Translations under genes and position numbers: made by a program
The notes under the pieces: model-generated
What the model saw: the letters and a program-made list of their open reading frames with translations, nothing else
Database searches by the model: none
Told to the model about the DNA's origin: nothing
In this document: in pieces, positions 41,284 through 54,919 of the stretch
Numbering within the stretch: the first letter of the stretch is position 1
How the letters are laid out: every line of letters starts with the position of its first letter
Assembly (NCBI GenBank): GCA_907163375.1
Contig: CAJQUW010005701.1
Span: forward strand, 1 to 64,000
Direction of reading: 5' to 3'
From: Prostheceraeus crozeri
Lineage: Eukaryota > Platyhelminthes > Polycladida > Euryleptidae
DNA: 64,000 bases

Positions 41284-41481
41284 GCTCGATGGACGTTGTA
41301 TAAATTTCGCTCTCGCGCTACGATTCCGTGTACTCTGTCAGAGTTGTGTTTACTTTGTGGTCCTGGAATGTGGGATTCTCGGCACGTTCCTGCTGTACAA
41401 TGTGTTGGACATCCAGATGACACCGTTTGTCCTCATCAACCTTCCAAATCCTCCCCCTCCAGTCCTGTGCTAGTTTCGTGA
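41284..41481 (+). CDS. TBC1D16: TBC1D16-like Rab GAP, terminal exon
   Basis: The exon follows CTCTTGCAG in phase 0 and ends with TGA. It encodes ARWTLYKFRSRATIPCTLSE, then LCLLCGPGMWDS and VPAVQCVGH, matching the Cys-rich tail of TBC1D16 (vertebrate form: IPCSLHDLCKLCGSGMWDS). The visible five exons give 331 residues, all in register. The C-terminal tail is shorter than in vertebrates. Confidence 0.93.
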   Translation, partial: ARWTLYKFRSRATIPCTLSELCLLCGPGMWDSRHVPAVQCVGHPDDTVCPHQPSKSSPSSPVLVS

Positions 41482-44400
41482 AATTTGAGGGATCTGACTA
41501 TCAGTGGCAGCTTTAAATAAGTTTTCGTCTTCTGTATCATTCATACAACGAGGACAGCTCGAGGAATGCGAAGATTTCTCATTGAAAGCCAAAAATTACA
41601 ACAAATTGCCGTATTTTGAAGATGTTCACAAATTCTTGGGCAGTTTGAGATTAATTATCATTGACGATTTTCAGACGTTTATTTATGTGAATTCCAGTGA
41701 GTAGAGAAAATGAGTCCACAACGACGTCATAAAGATCATTTGCTAATTAAAATGTTTGATAATTGGTCTCACAAAGAATAACATGTGGCAAGAATTTTTG
41801 CAAGAAGGTTTCTTATGGAGAAATTTCAACTTTCTGATATAGTCTTGATCCAAGCAATACTTAATCAATCAAAATGTGTTATACAATTATTTGTAAATTC
41901 AAGCTTGGAGTTTGAGTCTTACGATCAAGTTGTTGCTAAACACATCAGCCTTTTTAATTACTATATTTTTCCACAATAATTTTCAATTTGTTTCGGCAAT
42001 TGAATTAATTGAATTAGGGGAATACATCATAGGTAACTGTGCCACTTAGGTCACATCACACTGATTAATTTCCACAAAATTTGAATTTTCGTTCTAATTA
42101 ATTTGAAAAGATTACTTCACAAATTGAAATACTCATTCACTTTCACCATACAGTCTTAATCGAATTATTCAACATTTAAGTTTCATCGCACATACACGCA
42201 AATATACTTGAAAATATGACAGCTGTGTGGTATTCCTTCCGTGTAGCATTTGCATCAATCGTGCTCAAATTACCTATGTATAAATTGGATTTTTTGATTG
42301 CTGAAGATGTGCCAGCACCACAACTAGTTTTTGTGAATTTTAGTTTATAATAAATCCTATTCAAAAACTTGTGAAAATGCCTGATAGAAAACATGCACGT
42401 GAAATTTCCTCATTTTTCTTGCAGTATTGTCAATGAAATTCAAATGCCATACCTAATTTCGTGTTCGTCAGAGATATTCAACGATATATTGACCCATATT
42501 TGATTACATGGGCTTCCAATTGACTACAATACTATCCACTTTAATTACATACAAACTAAATTAATGAAATAGCAGCACTTCAGATGTGACAAAAATTAAA
42601 AGGTTAACTTGCCATTTTCATATGATTGCAATCTCTGTTTTGCTACAATCGTTGAAATTTCTTTAATATCTTATCAATCAAAGTCGTAAAGCGATAAGTG
42701 ATCTATTGTTATAGTCGATGACTTGGTATTGTTGTCATGCGGTATTTCATCATTCGAATATGTACATAGAACTGCCTACTTTTTGTTATTTTTACGTGCT
42801 ACTTGTTTCGTAAAGTAGACAACAGGGATTTCTATTCAACTTGGAGTATTTTGTCAAGTCAGGACGTTGTGAGCATTTTTCGATTTTTGAGATTCCACTC
42901 ATTTTTATATATTTGAAGCAAGTTCTAGTTTTGTCATTGAATCTGCAATGATATCGTTGTTCATATGTTATCGATGCATTTCTTTATTGGAATATTTCTC
43001 AGTGACAACGCTGATGTTATGGAGTCTTCGTATTATTATCAATTGATGTAGTTCGGATGTTCCGACATGATATCATATCAAACTTGTGCGTATTGAATTT
43101 TGTCTGTAAGTTTAAGTGAACGGAATGAATGCGATTTTAGTGATGAGAAATTTGTAGTTCTTTCTTTCATGCGATTGATTGGTAAGGGAACGATGTACTT
43201 CGAAACTCGGAAATCTTGAAAATGTACTTGTTCTGTCTTCCATAAGAAAGAAGCCGCAATATTAATTTGTCTCAAATAATGATGCCCTTCGTTCATTCGA
43301 TATTTTCCCCTACTTAACGATCGGGTTTCTTTAAGTATAAGTGAACCACTAATAAGGATTTCGATGATAAACAGATGAACATTCCTAAATCTTGGAATAC
43401 TCTGTTGCTCCATCAAGTAATGTTTAGGAAGTTAATCTTTACATGTATTAGGATTAGCTCTATCGAAGTCCTGAGCGGATGATGTGTGTAATTAGAATTT
43501 CCAAGCAACCGTCTACGAGTTGTTAAAAATTACTTTCCAAATATGTAAGGTTGAGCAGGAGGCAGAATTTGCTGTGAATATTTTCCAAACTCAGAGTGGC
43601 AATTTCATGATATCAAGAGGGATGTTAACCGCTCATACAGACTACGTTTCAGGGTAGAATTCTACACATTGACTTTAATTACGCATGTTGCGCAATAAAT
43701 GCTTCATAATATATACATTTTCTGTTATTAAAGCGAAATATTTCACTAAATTAATTATGCCTAATTAATTGCTTATCAACTTAATGAGTTTTTTGTAAAA
43801 AAAGTGTTCAAAATAATTTGCAGAAACTGCTTGAAATTGATGCAGCTAGTCATTTTTAAGTTTATTGGCATCTTGAAGTCGCCAGGCGTGTTTTAGAAGA
43901 ATAGCGAAAACGTTTCGGGGCTGCGATGACGATATCTTCTGGCAGTGGGCTTACTTGCAATGGGGATATTACGGCATCAAGATGTTGACAATGATCAGGT
44001 TACTGCAAGATGCTGATACATTTGAATACTCGCATGCAAAATGAAGACAATTTAGTAGGTCAATATTGAAGAGGATTATTTTAAACAAAACATAGCATAC
44101 AAATCAATCGTGAAGAAGACATTCAATCACATCATTTTGGTCAAGAAGTCAAAGAATGTAAATTGAAATGATTTTCTATGGAGATCTATTTCATTCTATG
44201 AGAGAAGTTTTAGCGAACTCGGTTTCAGCGTTTAGAATCTTAGTAGCAAGAACGCTATCTACTGCATCTAAAAGCACGACTACATCGTAGCTTAGGCAGA
44301 AAATAAAATGGCTCTGGCAGTCTGTGGACGTAGACCTAAATTGATGCATATCTAGTTTTCTATGTTACATATTGTAATCTTGCAAATTGTCACTGGGTAG

Positions 44401-44699
44401 GTTAATCTATCCGGTACAAGTAATAATTGTTAAGAATGATTTAAAAGCAAGCATGTCCTATATAGGCCCATACCAAAGTCAAATTTGACATATAGTAGCG
44501 TATTGTATCGAGCCGCATAAAATAAGTAAGTAAATAGCATGATTTCAGTTCAACTATTTTATACACCGTTCCAGAATTGACACTGGGGCAATTTGCTCCT
44601 TACATAGTAGGCTTTTGAGTCAGTCAGATAAAAGGAGTGGTAGACTGAAGACAAATGTCAAATGGTAAAGTCAGCGTGAAGTATTCGGTTGAAAATGTT
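41482..44699. other. 3' flank of TBC1D16-like gene, no second gene seen
   Basis: The first few hundred bases are presumably 3' untranslated region. Only short ORFs without domains follow. Confidence 0.5.
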
Positions 44700-45630
44700 G
44701 TTGTTCACTGTTCTCTGTAATGAATGCGGTCCTCTTCTTAGATTCCGGTCGTGGTTTATCTTAGGGGGAAGGAACTTGTAGGCTATAGTGGATGCGTTTC
44801 TTTGGTAGTGACCTTCCTGAACAAACGGCTTTCAATTTTTGCAATAGTGTCTTGAATGTTGATCGCCTTGCAGTACTTGAATTTAATACTTCTATTTACG
44901 TAACTCGTAAGGCGTCTCTTGTCATTTTGGTGTTTGTGAAACCACACCAACTTGGTATGGCGTAAAGGAGACGATTGAGGAAAAGAGCGTGGTAAACTCG
45001 GTGGGCAGACTGAGGCTTCGCACCGCGGTTCTTAATGATTTTGATGGCGTACAGACTTCGGCTGCATTTCTTGATTTGATTGTTGATATCAGTGTCCATT
45101 TTTAGGCGATCGGTGAATGTGACTCCTAAAATTGTTAGTTCTTATCTGTTAGTTCTTATTGTTAGTTCGCTTCATCTGAGGTAATGGTTTAGGTTCTTAT
45201 TGAGCTCTCGGTTTTTGAAGATAATTTCTTTAGACTTTGATGCATTGATTTTCAGGTTATTTTCTTCCGCCCGGTTACGTACTGAGGACAATTCTATCTC
45301 TGTGTGGAGCAGAAGTTATTCGGCGGGATGATAAGGTTGTTATCGTCAACGTATTTCATAATGATGTTCAGATCTTAACCACGATGGAATTCCGTCAGTA
45401 CCTGTTGCTGTCTTCTTCAGTTTCTGTAGCGCAGAGTGCGTCTCATGTGCTTCAAATAATTCCTGATGCATCTTCGGACCACATTTAATAGATGTTCTTC
45501 GCATGTGAGATGTGTGGAAATGTTGATGTAGTGGTTGTTGAATGCTTCAGTGGATATGCTCGTTTCTTTTCTGTTTTGTTCTTTTCCTTTTTTTCTATAC
45601 ATTTTACTTTTTTCCAAAGGTCTTTCGTGT
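44700..45630 (-). pseudogene. LINE reverse transcriptase fragment
   Basis: On the minus strand, broken frames give, in order, FNNHYINISTHL (RT N-terminal region), a KYVDDNN catalytic motif of reverse transcriptase (near 45,340-45,360), an ENN.LKIN segment, and AHRVYHALFLNRLLYAIPSW (thumb region). Frame breaks show it is inactive. The motif order fits Jockey/CR1-type non-LTR elements. Confidence 0.8.
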
Positions 45631-46572
45631 TACTTTTTGAGAAAAAGTAGCAAATGTAATTATTCAATGCGAAATCATAGGTCGTTGATTTTATACATCA
45701 GTCAAAGTTGCAAAAGGAATGTGCTGATCTGTGATAGTCATCATTTTTGTCATATTTCTATCGATTCTCAGCAAACATATGTCAGATCATTGTTTAAATA
45801 TGTTTTAACGCGATTTCTCTGGTGGAGTTTAGAGAAGTGACGGAGCTCCGATTCCGGGATTATGGAAATTTTCAAGCGCGGTTCCAGCTAAATCAATTGT
45901 GAAAGACTAAGTTGCGAAATCAAAAATTTCTATGCTTTACAGACAATAGGACCTACATAATATGTTTCACATTTTGCACACTTTTTCCAATCACTGGTTG
46001 TCGAATGGTGCTGTGACTGCCAGATACCAGCAGCCAATAGATATCACAGAGTGACTATTTTCGTCATTTCTTCTGGACTGCCACACGTATGAATAAGCAA
46101 AGAAGAGCCCAGGACATTTTGCCAAAAATTGTGATTCTGCATGTCCGAATCATTCAAGAAAATGCACGTGTAGCCTCAATTCTACTTCGATCGTTGCCTG
46201 CTAGCTGACTGATGGATACTTTCGGATAGCCTATCCTTGTACAAAACTGAATTACCGATGAAAGCTGCATAAAGGCGATTGACCTATATAAGCGCAGCCT
46301 AAGCTTAATTGGAACCTTGTATTTGGTAAGACAAGCGAAGGTCTGATGTTCTAATATTTCTTTAATTCCATTTTGCTTGATTACTGTATTTACTGAATTT
46401 ACTAAGTCTACTGATCAAATATATCAAGGTTAAATAATATCTTGTAGTAGGATTTAAACTAAATCTAGCTATAAGCAGCTATGTAAGCCATCATGGCTTC
46501 AAAACTATATTCAATGTGTATTTCCATGGAAAAAATTTAGACTTCATACTTTACTGTTACTTTTGTTGTTTG
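45631..46572. other. Host non-coding stretch
   Basis: Short ORFs only, none recognisable. Confidence 0.5.
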
Positions 46573-46580
46573 CTTTGCAG

Positions 46581-47310
46581 CAGGGATGCGGAGTCCTATC
46601 ATTTTGATAGGACTCCGACTCCGGGGGTTGATGGGACTCCGGCTTTTGATAGGACTCCGACCATCGGTCGCAGGTATATCAGTCTTAGTTCTGGTAACCT
46701 AAATCATAGATCATTAAAGGCTTACCTGAACCTTATTGTAGCGATCATTGCTGTATCAAATCAATCATTTTCTTTGACAGTTTACCAACTTTGCACATCA
46801 CTTGTTGGTGTGTGCTTCACACGGTTTTTCTCCAGTCTCTACCAGACAGGAAACCTCCGTCCTTCTCCAAAAATGATGAGTACAGTTTCAATTTTAATGC
46901 ACTATGGAGGAGCCATCACACAAGATAAACGTTTGGGTAAGAGATTATGTTCTCAAGCAAACTAATATTTTACTTTTGTCTCTGATGTGACCTTTGGTGC
47001 GCATGTGTGATCGAGACTGTGCTTGTCTTCTCTATTAGTTCACCGAGTGAAGCGACAATCCTTTTTCACTATGACGGTTCATTCCCTCAACTATTACAAA
47101 CTTTGCATGCACTGCTGTCTCTACACTGTTGTTTGACGGAGAAAGTTGACATCAAAACAGTGACAGCTGTGCACGAGAATAAATAGTTTGTTTGTATTAT
47201 ATTTTGGGTCTAGTTACATGTACATGCCGTAGTCCGGAGTCCTATCATTTGATAGAACTCCGACTCCGGCAAAAATGAAAGGACTCCGGGACTCCGACTC
47301 CTCATCCCTG
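46581..47310 (+). mobile_element. hAT-type element A, first copy with exact 8-bp target duplication
   Basis: Ends are CAGGGATGCGGAGTCC and the complement-like GACTCCTCATCCCTG. CTTTGCAG occurs at 46,573-46,580 and again at 47,311-47,318. The 730-bp interior has repeated TAGGACTCCGACTCCGG words at both ends and no transposase. Confidence 0.93.
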
Positions 47311-47882
47311 CTTTGCAGTGATTATTTCATGCATAAACACCTAGCTCACAGATGGGCGACGGTCGAATGTGTCCAGGTTCAGGTTCAAAATTTCGACAGT
47401 GGCTGTTATAAGGTCAGATTTCATCACTTTCCAAGGGATATCAATTTAAAACGTCCGCATCTGGCGGCAAAAATTGCGGAAATGCCTCATTTGGACAAAA
47501 TACTCGTAGAAATCACAAAAATCATCAGAAGACAATTTCGAGTTTATTTGTGCGAGACAGTTCACCCAGGATTTCTTAGAGAATCTGTTCTATATCATCA
47601 ATGGACGTAATAGTGTCAAGTAGCAGGTCAAGCGGCTGATATCTAACTAGCCGTTTAAGCGAAAAGAAATCTACCGGTTAACAGTTGATGTGAGCGGATG
47701 AATGTGTTATAAACATGTGAAAATGCTGGCTTCGTTTCGTATGCGATCCAATTTGTTTTCGATTGAGCCACTTTTCACTACATATTGCCCTGCCTATAAA
47801 CGGACGATGACATACCAGAATGCGCTAAATATTCAATCCGATACACAGACAGGTCATACATAGTTTAAAATATGCTAGAATT

Positions 47883-48967
47883 CAATTGTGGGCAACCAAG
47901 ATGGTGTAGAGGGCCACCAATTTGAAAGGGCAGAAATAGGTTTGTTGAAAATTCCTTCATTAATGAGCACTTTTGAGCGTAATTCTAAGGACTGCTGTAC
48001 TATGTGCATAGTGGTAGTAGGGCCTACATGACATGCATGCAATTGAATTTGTAAATGTATGCACATCATTGTATACATAGCTCTTGTTGTTTAAGGAACT
48101 GTGTTCAGCATTCTAAAATCTATATAAATAATGGAATGTGAATAGACCAAACTAATTGCGGAAGGTTTTCGTGAAATTAAGTGGTCATATGACCTCATTA
48201 GTAATATAACAATATTACCTTATTTCATCGAAAAAAGGACGGTCTATGTCGGCGGTACATAGTGTAAACGACGGCCTATATTAGCCTACATCCATCCGCC
48301 TACATGCCACACAATTAAAAATAGCACAAATAAAAAGTGGCTAAACTACACACCCCTAAGTGCAGTACATAGGCCTACTTCACCCAAACATAAGCGCCTT
48401 TCGAAAAGCACGCATAGGTTCCGCAAACGATACTCGTGCGATAATGCAATTCTAGTGCAGAATTGGTGCAATATACATGTACATGTAAATCCAGATAATA
48501 TGATATCCAGAAAGAATACTTGAAGAAAATGCTGGCTTATGAATATTACATATCTTCATGCGGTTGGACTTTCATGCGCAGCCTACTTGATCTATTTCTA
48601 GGCTGATTGCAACTCTGCTTATTACGTGGTGAAACATGTTCAACAAGGTATCGAACACCATGCGAATTAGCACTCACACAGTTGATGAATATGTCATTTA
48701 CCTTCATATTGAGAAGATATTCATTGCGAAGGGAACATTGCTTGAGCATTCTAGCGAAACTTTTTATGCCATCATTGATCAGTCATTAATCACTTTTGAA
48801 AATCCTAAAGAACATCAACCTCAAACTTAGAAGTGTCTTTTAAAGGTAAAAGTCAGAGTGGACAGTTTTCAAATCACTGATTAAATAATGTCCGCGGGTC
48901 ACTTTGGATATGAGAAGCGGTGGTGGGCCAACCAAGTGGCCCCCTGGTCATACGTTGCCCACCATTG
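47883..48967 (+). mobile_element. Older hAT-type element inside repeat unit 1
   Basis: Ends CAATTGTGGGCAACC and GTTGCCCACCATTG, with inner GGGCCACC/CCGCGGGTCAC words, match the family of the element at 14,265. No clean target duplication remains. Copies recur at 50,424-51,508, 52,965-54,035 and 55,493-56,577 as parts of the array. Confidence 0.75.
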
Positions 48968-49121
48968 TATGAGCGATTCTCTTCCCAGCCCTAGTTCTAG
49001 GTAGAATCAAAATTTTGAGCTTCATCTTCGGTTCCGGACAGATAAAATTTCAAAAGCTCCGGGTCTGGAATCGCGAAGTTTTGCAGCTCCGCATGACGTA
49101 GAGATTTGAACTCATTTACAC

Positions 49122-49851
49122 CAGGGATGCGGAGTTCTATCATTTTGATAGGACTCCGACTCCGGGGGTTGATGGGACTCCGGCTTTTGATAGGACTCCG
49201 ACCATCGGTCGCAGGTATATCAGTCTTAGTTCTGGTAACCTAAATCATAGATCATTAAAGGCTTACCTGAACCTTATTGTAGCGATCATTGCTGTATCAA
49301 ATCAATCATTTTCTTTGACAGTTTACCAACTTTGCACATCACTTGTTGGTGTGTGCTTCACACGGTTTTTCTCCAGTCTCTACCAGACAGGAAACCCCCG
49401 TCCTTCTCCAAAAATGATGAGTACAGTTTCAATTTTAATGCACTATGGAGGAGCCATCACACAAGATAAACGTTTGGGTAAGAGATTATGTTCTCAAGCA
49501 AACTAATATTTTACTTTTGTCTCTGATGTGACCTTTGGTGCGCATGTGTGATCGAGACTGTGCTTGTCTTCTCTATTAGTTCACCGAGTGAAGCGACAAT
49601 CCTTTTTCACTATGACGGTTCATTCCCTCAACTATTACAAACTTTGCATGCACTGCTGTCTCTACACTGTTGTTTGACGGAGAAAGTTGACATCAAAACA
49701 GTGACAGCTGTGCACGAGAATAAATAGTCTGTTTGTATTATATTTTGGGTCTAGTTACATGTACATGCCGTAGTCCGGAGTCCTATCATTTGATAGAACT
49801 CCGACTCCGGCAAAAATGAAAGGACTCCGGGACTCCGACTCCTCATCCCTG
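49122..49851 (+). mobile_element. Hybrid hAT element A, unit 2
   Basis: The left flank (ATTTACAC) and the GGAGTTC variant are those of the last element, whereas the right flank (CTTTGCAG) and interior are those of the first. This is the product expected from exchange between the two. Confidence 0.88.
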
Positions 49852-51662
49852 CTTTGCAGTGATTATTTCATGCATAAACACCTAGCTCACAGATGGGCGA
49901 CGGTCGAATGTGTCCAGGTTCAGGTTCAAAATTTCGACAGTGGCTGTTATAAGGTCAGATTTCATCACTTTCCAAGGGATATCAATTTAAAACGTCCGCA
50001 TCTGGCGGCAAAAATTGCGGAAATGCCTCATTTGGACAAAATACTCGTAGAAATCACAAAAATCATCAGAAGACAATTTCGAGTTTATTTGTGCGAGACA
50101 GTTCACCCAGGATTTCTTAGAGAATCTGTTCTATATCATCAATGGACGTAATAGTGTCAAGTAGCAGGTCAAGCGGCTGATATCTAACTAGCCGTTTAAG
50201 CGAAAAGAAATCTACCGGTTAACAGTTGATGTGAGCGGATGAATGTGTTATAAACATGTGAAAATGCTGGCTTCGTTTCGTATGCGATCCAATTTGTTTT
50301 CGATTGAGCCACTTTTCACTACATATTGCCCTGCCTATAAACGGACGATGACATACTAGAATGCGCTAAATATTCAATCCGATACACAGACAGGTCATAC
50401 ATAGTTTAAAATATGCTAGAATTCAATTGTGGGCAACCAAGATGGTGTAGAGGGCCACCAATTTGAAAGGGCAGAAATAGGTTTGTTGAAAATTCCTTCA
50501 TTAATGAGCACTTTTGAGCGTAATTCTAAGGACTGCTGTACTATGTGCATAGTGGTAGTAGGGCCTACATGACATGCATGCAATTGAATTTGTAAATGTA
50601 TGCACATCATTGTATACATAGCTCTTGTTGTTTAAGGAACTGTGTTCTACATTCTAAAATCTATATAAATAATGGAATGTGAATAGACCAAACTAATTGC
50701 GGAAGGTTTTCGTGAAATTAAGTGGTCATATGACCTCATTAGTAATATAACAATATTACCTTATTTCATCGAAAAAAGGACGGTCTATGTCGGCGGTACA
50801 TAGTGTAAACGACGGCCTATATTAGCCTACATCCATCCGCCTACATGCCACACAATTAAAAATAGCACAAATAAAAAGTGGCTAAACTACACACCCCTAA
50901 GTGCAGTACTTAGGCCTACTTCACCCAAACATAAGCGCCTTTCGAAAAGCACGCATAGGTTCCGCAAACGATACTCGTGCGATAATGCAATTCTAGTGCA
51001 GAATTGGTGCAATATACATGTAAATGTAAATCCAGATAATATGATATCCAGAAAGAATACTTGAAGAAAATGCTGGCTTATGAATATTACATATCTTCAT
51101 GCGGTTGGACTTTCATGCGCAGCCTACTTGATCTATTTCTAGGCTGATTGCAACTCTGCTTATTACGTGGTGAAACATGTTCAACAAGGTATCGAACACC
51201 ATGCGAATTAGCACTCACACAGTTGATGAATATGTCATTTACCTTCATATTGAGAAGATATTCATTGCGAAGGGAACATTGCTTGAGCATTCTAGCGAAA
51301 CTTTTTATGCCATCATTGATCAGTCATTAATCACTTTTGAAAATCCTAAAGAACATCAACCTCAAACTTAGAAGTGTCTTTTAAAGGTAAAAGTCGGAGT
51401 GGACAGTTTTCAAATCACTGATTAAATAATGTCCGCGGGTCACTTTGGATATGAGAAGCGGTGGTGGGCCAACCAAGTGGCCCCCTGGTCATACGTTGCC
51501 CACCATTGTATGAGCGATTCTCTTCCCAGCCCTAGTTCTAGGTAGAATCAAAATTTTGAGCTTCATCTTCGGTTCCGGACAGATAAAATTTCAAAAGCTC
51601 CGGGTCTGGAATCGCGAAGTTTTGCAGCTCCGCATGACGTAGAGATTTGAACTCATTTACAC

Positions 51663-52392
51663 CAGGGATGCGGAGTTCTATCATTTTGATAGGACTCCGA
51701 CTCCGGGGGTTGATGGGACTCCGGCTTTTGATAGGACTCCGACCATCGGTCGCAGGTATATCAGTCTTAGTTCTGGTAACCTAAATCATAGATCATTAAA
51801 GGCTTACCTGAACCTTATTGTAGCGATCATTGCTGTATCAAATCAATCATTTTCTTTGACAGTTTACCAACTTTGCACATCACTTGTTGGTGTGTGCTTC
51901 ACACGGTTTTTCTCCAGTCTCTACCAGACAGGAAACCTCCGTCCTTCTCCAAAAATGATGAGTACAGTTTCAATTTTAATGCACTATGGAGGAGCCATCA
52001 CACAAGATAAACGTTTGGGTAAGAGATTATGTTCTCAAGCAAACTAATATTTTACTTTTGTCTCTGATGTGACCTTTGGTGCGCATGTGTGATCGAGACT
52101 GTGCTTGTCTTCTCTATTAGTTCACCGAGTGAAGCGACAATCCTTTTTCACTATGACGGTTCATTCCCTCAACTATTACAAACTTTGCATGCACTGCTGT
52201 CTCTACACTGTTGTTTGACGGAGAAAGTTGACATCAAAACAGTGACAGCTGTGCACGAGAATAAATAGTCTGTTTGTATTATATTTTGGGTCTAGTTACA
52301 TGTACATGCCGTAGTCCGGAGTCCTATCATTTGATAGAACTCCGACTCCGGCAAAAATGAAAGGACTCCGGGACTCCGACTCCTCATCCCTG
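51663..52392 (+). mobile_element. Hybrid hAT element A, unit 3
   Basis: Same hybrid ends as unit 2 (ATTTACAC left, CTTTGCAG right). Confidence 0.88.
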
Positions 52393-54189
52393 CTTTGCAG
52401 TGATTATTTCATGCATAAACACCTAGCTCACAGATGGGCGACGGTCGAATGTGTCCAGGTTCAGGTTCAAAATTTCGACAGTGGCTGTTATAAGGTCAGA
52501 TTTCATCACTTTCCAAGGGATATCAATTTAAAACGTCCGCATCTGGCGGCAAAAATTGCGGAAATGCCTCATTTGGACAAAATACTCGTAGAAATCACAA
52601 AAATCATCAGAAGACAATTTCGAGTTTATTTGTGCGAGACAGTTCACCCACGATTTCTTAGAGAATCTGTTCTATATCATCAATGGACGTAATAGTGTCA
52701 AGTAGCAGGTCAAGCGGCTGATATCTAACGAGCCGTTTAAGCGAAAAGAAATCTACCGGTTAACAGTTGATGTGAGCGGATGAATGTGTTATAAACATGT
52801 GAAAATGCTGGCTTCGTTTCGTATGCGATCCAATTTGTTTTCGATTGAGCCACTTTTCACTACATATTGCCCTGCCTATAAACGGACGATGACATACCAG
52901 AATGCGCTAAATATTCAATCCGATACACAGACAGGTCATACATAGTTTAAAATATGCTAGAATTCAATTGTGGGCAACCAAGATGGTGTAGAGGGCCACC
53001 AATTTGAAAGGGCAGAAATAGGTTTGTTGAAAATTCCTTCATTAATGAGCACTTTCGAGCGTAATTCTAAGGACTGCTGTACTATGTGCATAGTGGTAGT
53101 AGGGCCTACATGACATGCATGCAATTGAATTTGTAAATGTATGCACATCATTGTATACATAGCTCTTGTTGTTTAAGGAACTGTGTTCTGCATTCTAAAA
53201 TCTATATGAATAATGGAATGTGAATAGACCAAACTAATTGCGGAAGGTTTTCGTGAAATTAAGTGGTCATATGACCTCATTAGTAATATAACAATATTAC
53301 CTTATTTCATCGAAAAAAGGACGGTCTATGTCGGCGGTACATAGTCTAAACGACGGCCTATATTAGCCTACATCCATCCGCCTACATGCCACACAATTAA
53401 AAATAGCACAAATAAAAAGTGGCTAAACTACACACCCCTAAGTGCAGTACTTAGGCCTACTTCACCCAAACATAAGCGCCTTTCGAAAAGCACGCATAGG
53501 TTCCGCAAACGATACTCGTGCGATACTGCCATTCTAGTGCAGAATTGGTGCAATATACATGTACATGTAAATCCAGATAATATGATATCCAGAAAGAATA
53601 CTTGAAGAAAATGCTGGCTTATGAATATTACATATCTTCATGCGGTTGGACTTTCATGCGCAGCCTACTTGATCTATTTCTAGGCTGATTGCAACTCTGC
53701 TTATTACGTGGTGAAACATGTTCAACAAGGTATCGAACACCATGCGAATTAGCACTCACACAGTTGATGAATATGTCATTTACCTTCATATTGAGAAGAT
53801 ATTCATTGCTTGAGCATTCTAGCGAAACTTTTTATGCCATCATTGATCAGTCATTAATCACTTTTGAAAATCCTAAAGAACATCAACCTCAAACTTAGAA
53901 GTGTCTTTTAAAGGTAAAAGTCAGAGTGGACAGTTTTCAAATCACTGATTAAATAATGTCCGCGGGTCACTTTGGATATGAGAAGCGGTGGTGGGCCAAC
54001 CAAGTGGCCCCCTGGTCATACGTTGCCCACCATTGTATGAGCGATTCTCTTCCAGCCCTAGTTCTAGGTAGAATCAAAATTTTGAGCTTCATCTTCGGTT
54101 CCGGGACAGATAAAATTTCAAAAGCTCCGGGTCTGGAATCGCGAAGTTTTGCAGCTCCGCATGACGTAGAGATTTGAACTCATTTACAC

Positions 54190-54919
54190 CAGGGATGCGG
54201 AGTTCTATCATTTTGATAGGACTCCGACTCCGGGGGTTGATGGGACTCCGGCTTTTGATAGGACTCCGACCATCGGTCGCAGGTATATCAGTCTTAGTTC
54301 TGGTAACCTAAATCATAGATCATTAAAGGCTTACCTGAACCTTATTGTAGCGATCATTGCTGTATCAAATCAATCATTTTCTTTGACAGTTTACCAACTT
54401 TGCACATCACTTGTTGGTGTGTGCTTCACACGGTTTTTCTCCAGTCTCTACCAGACAGGAAACCCCCGTCCTTCTCCAAAAATGATGAGTACAGTTTCAA
54501 TTTTAATGCACTATGGAGGAGCCATCACACAAGATAAACGTTTGGGTAAGAGATTATGTTCTCAAGCAAACTAATATTTTACTTTTGTCTCTGATGTGAC
54601 CTTTGGTGCGCATGTGTGATCGAGACTGTGCTTGTCTTCTCTATTAGTTCACCGAGTGAAGCGACAATCCTTTTTCACTATGACGGTTCATTCCCTCAAC
54701 TATTACAAACTTTGCATGCACTGCTGTCTCTACACTGTTGTTTGACGGAGAAAGTTGACATCAAAACAGTGACAGCTGTGCACGAGAATAAATAGTCTGT
54801 TTGTATTATATTTTGGGTCTAGTTACATGTACATGCCGTAGTCCGGAGTCCTATCATTTGATAGAACTCCGACTCCGGCAAAAATGAAAGGACTCCGGGA
54901 CTCCGACTCCTCATCCCTG
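54190..54919 (+). mobile_element. Hybrid hAT element A, unit 4
   Basis: Same hybrid ends as units 2 and 3. The preceding spacer carries a 14-bp deletion at about 53,808. Confidence 0.88.

Noticed and set aside
46516-46965. 149-codon ORF across the first hAT element
   Set aside because: It reads through the terminal repeats of a non-autonomous element; no transposase motifs.
47275-47610. 111-codon ORF repeated in every array unit, with 67- and 60-codon companions
   Set aside because: Repetition comes from the tandem array; the ORF starts inside a hAT element, has no domain and no conserved codon pattern.
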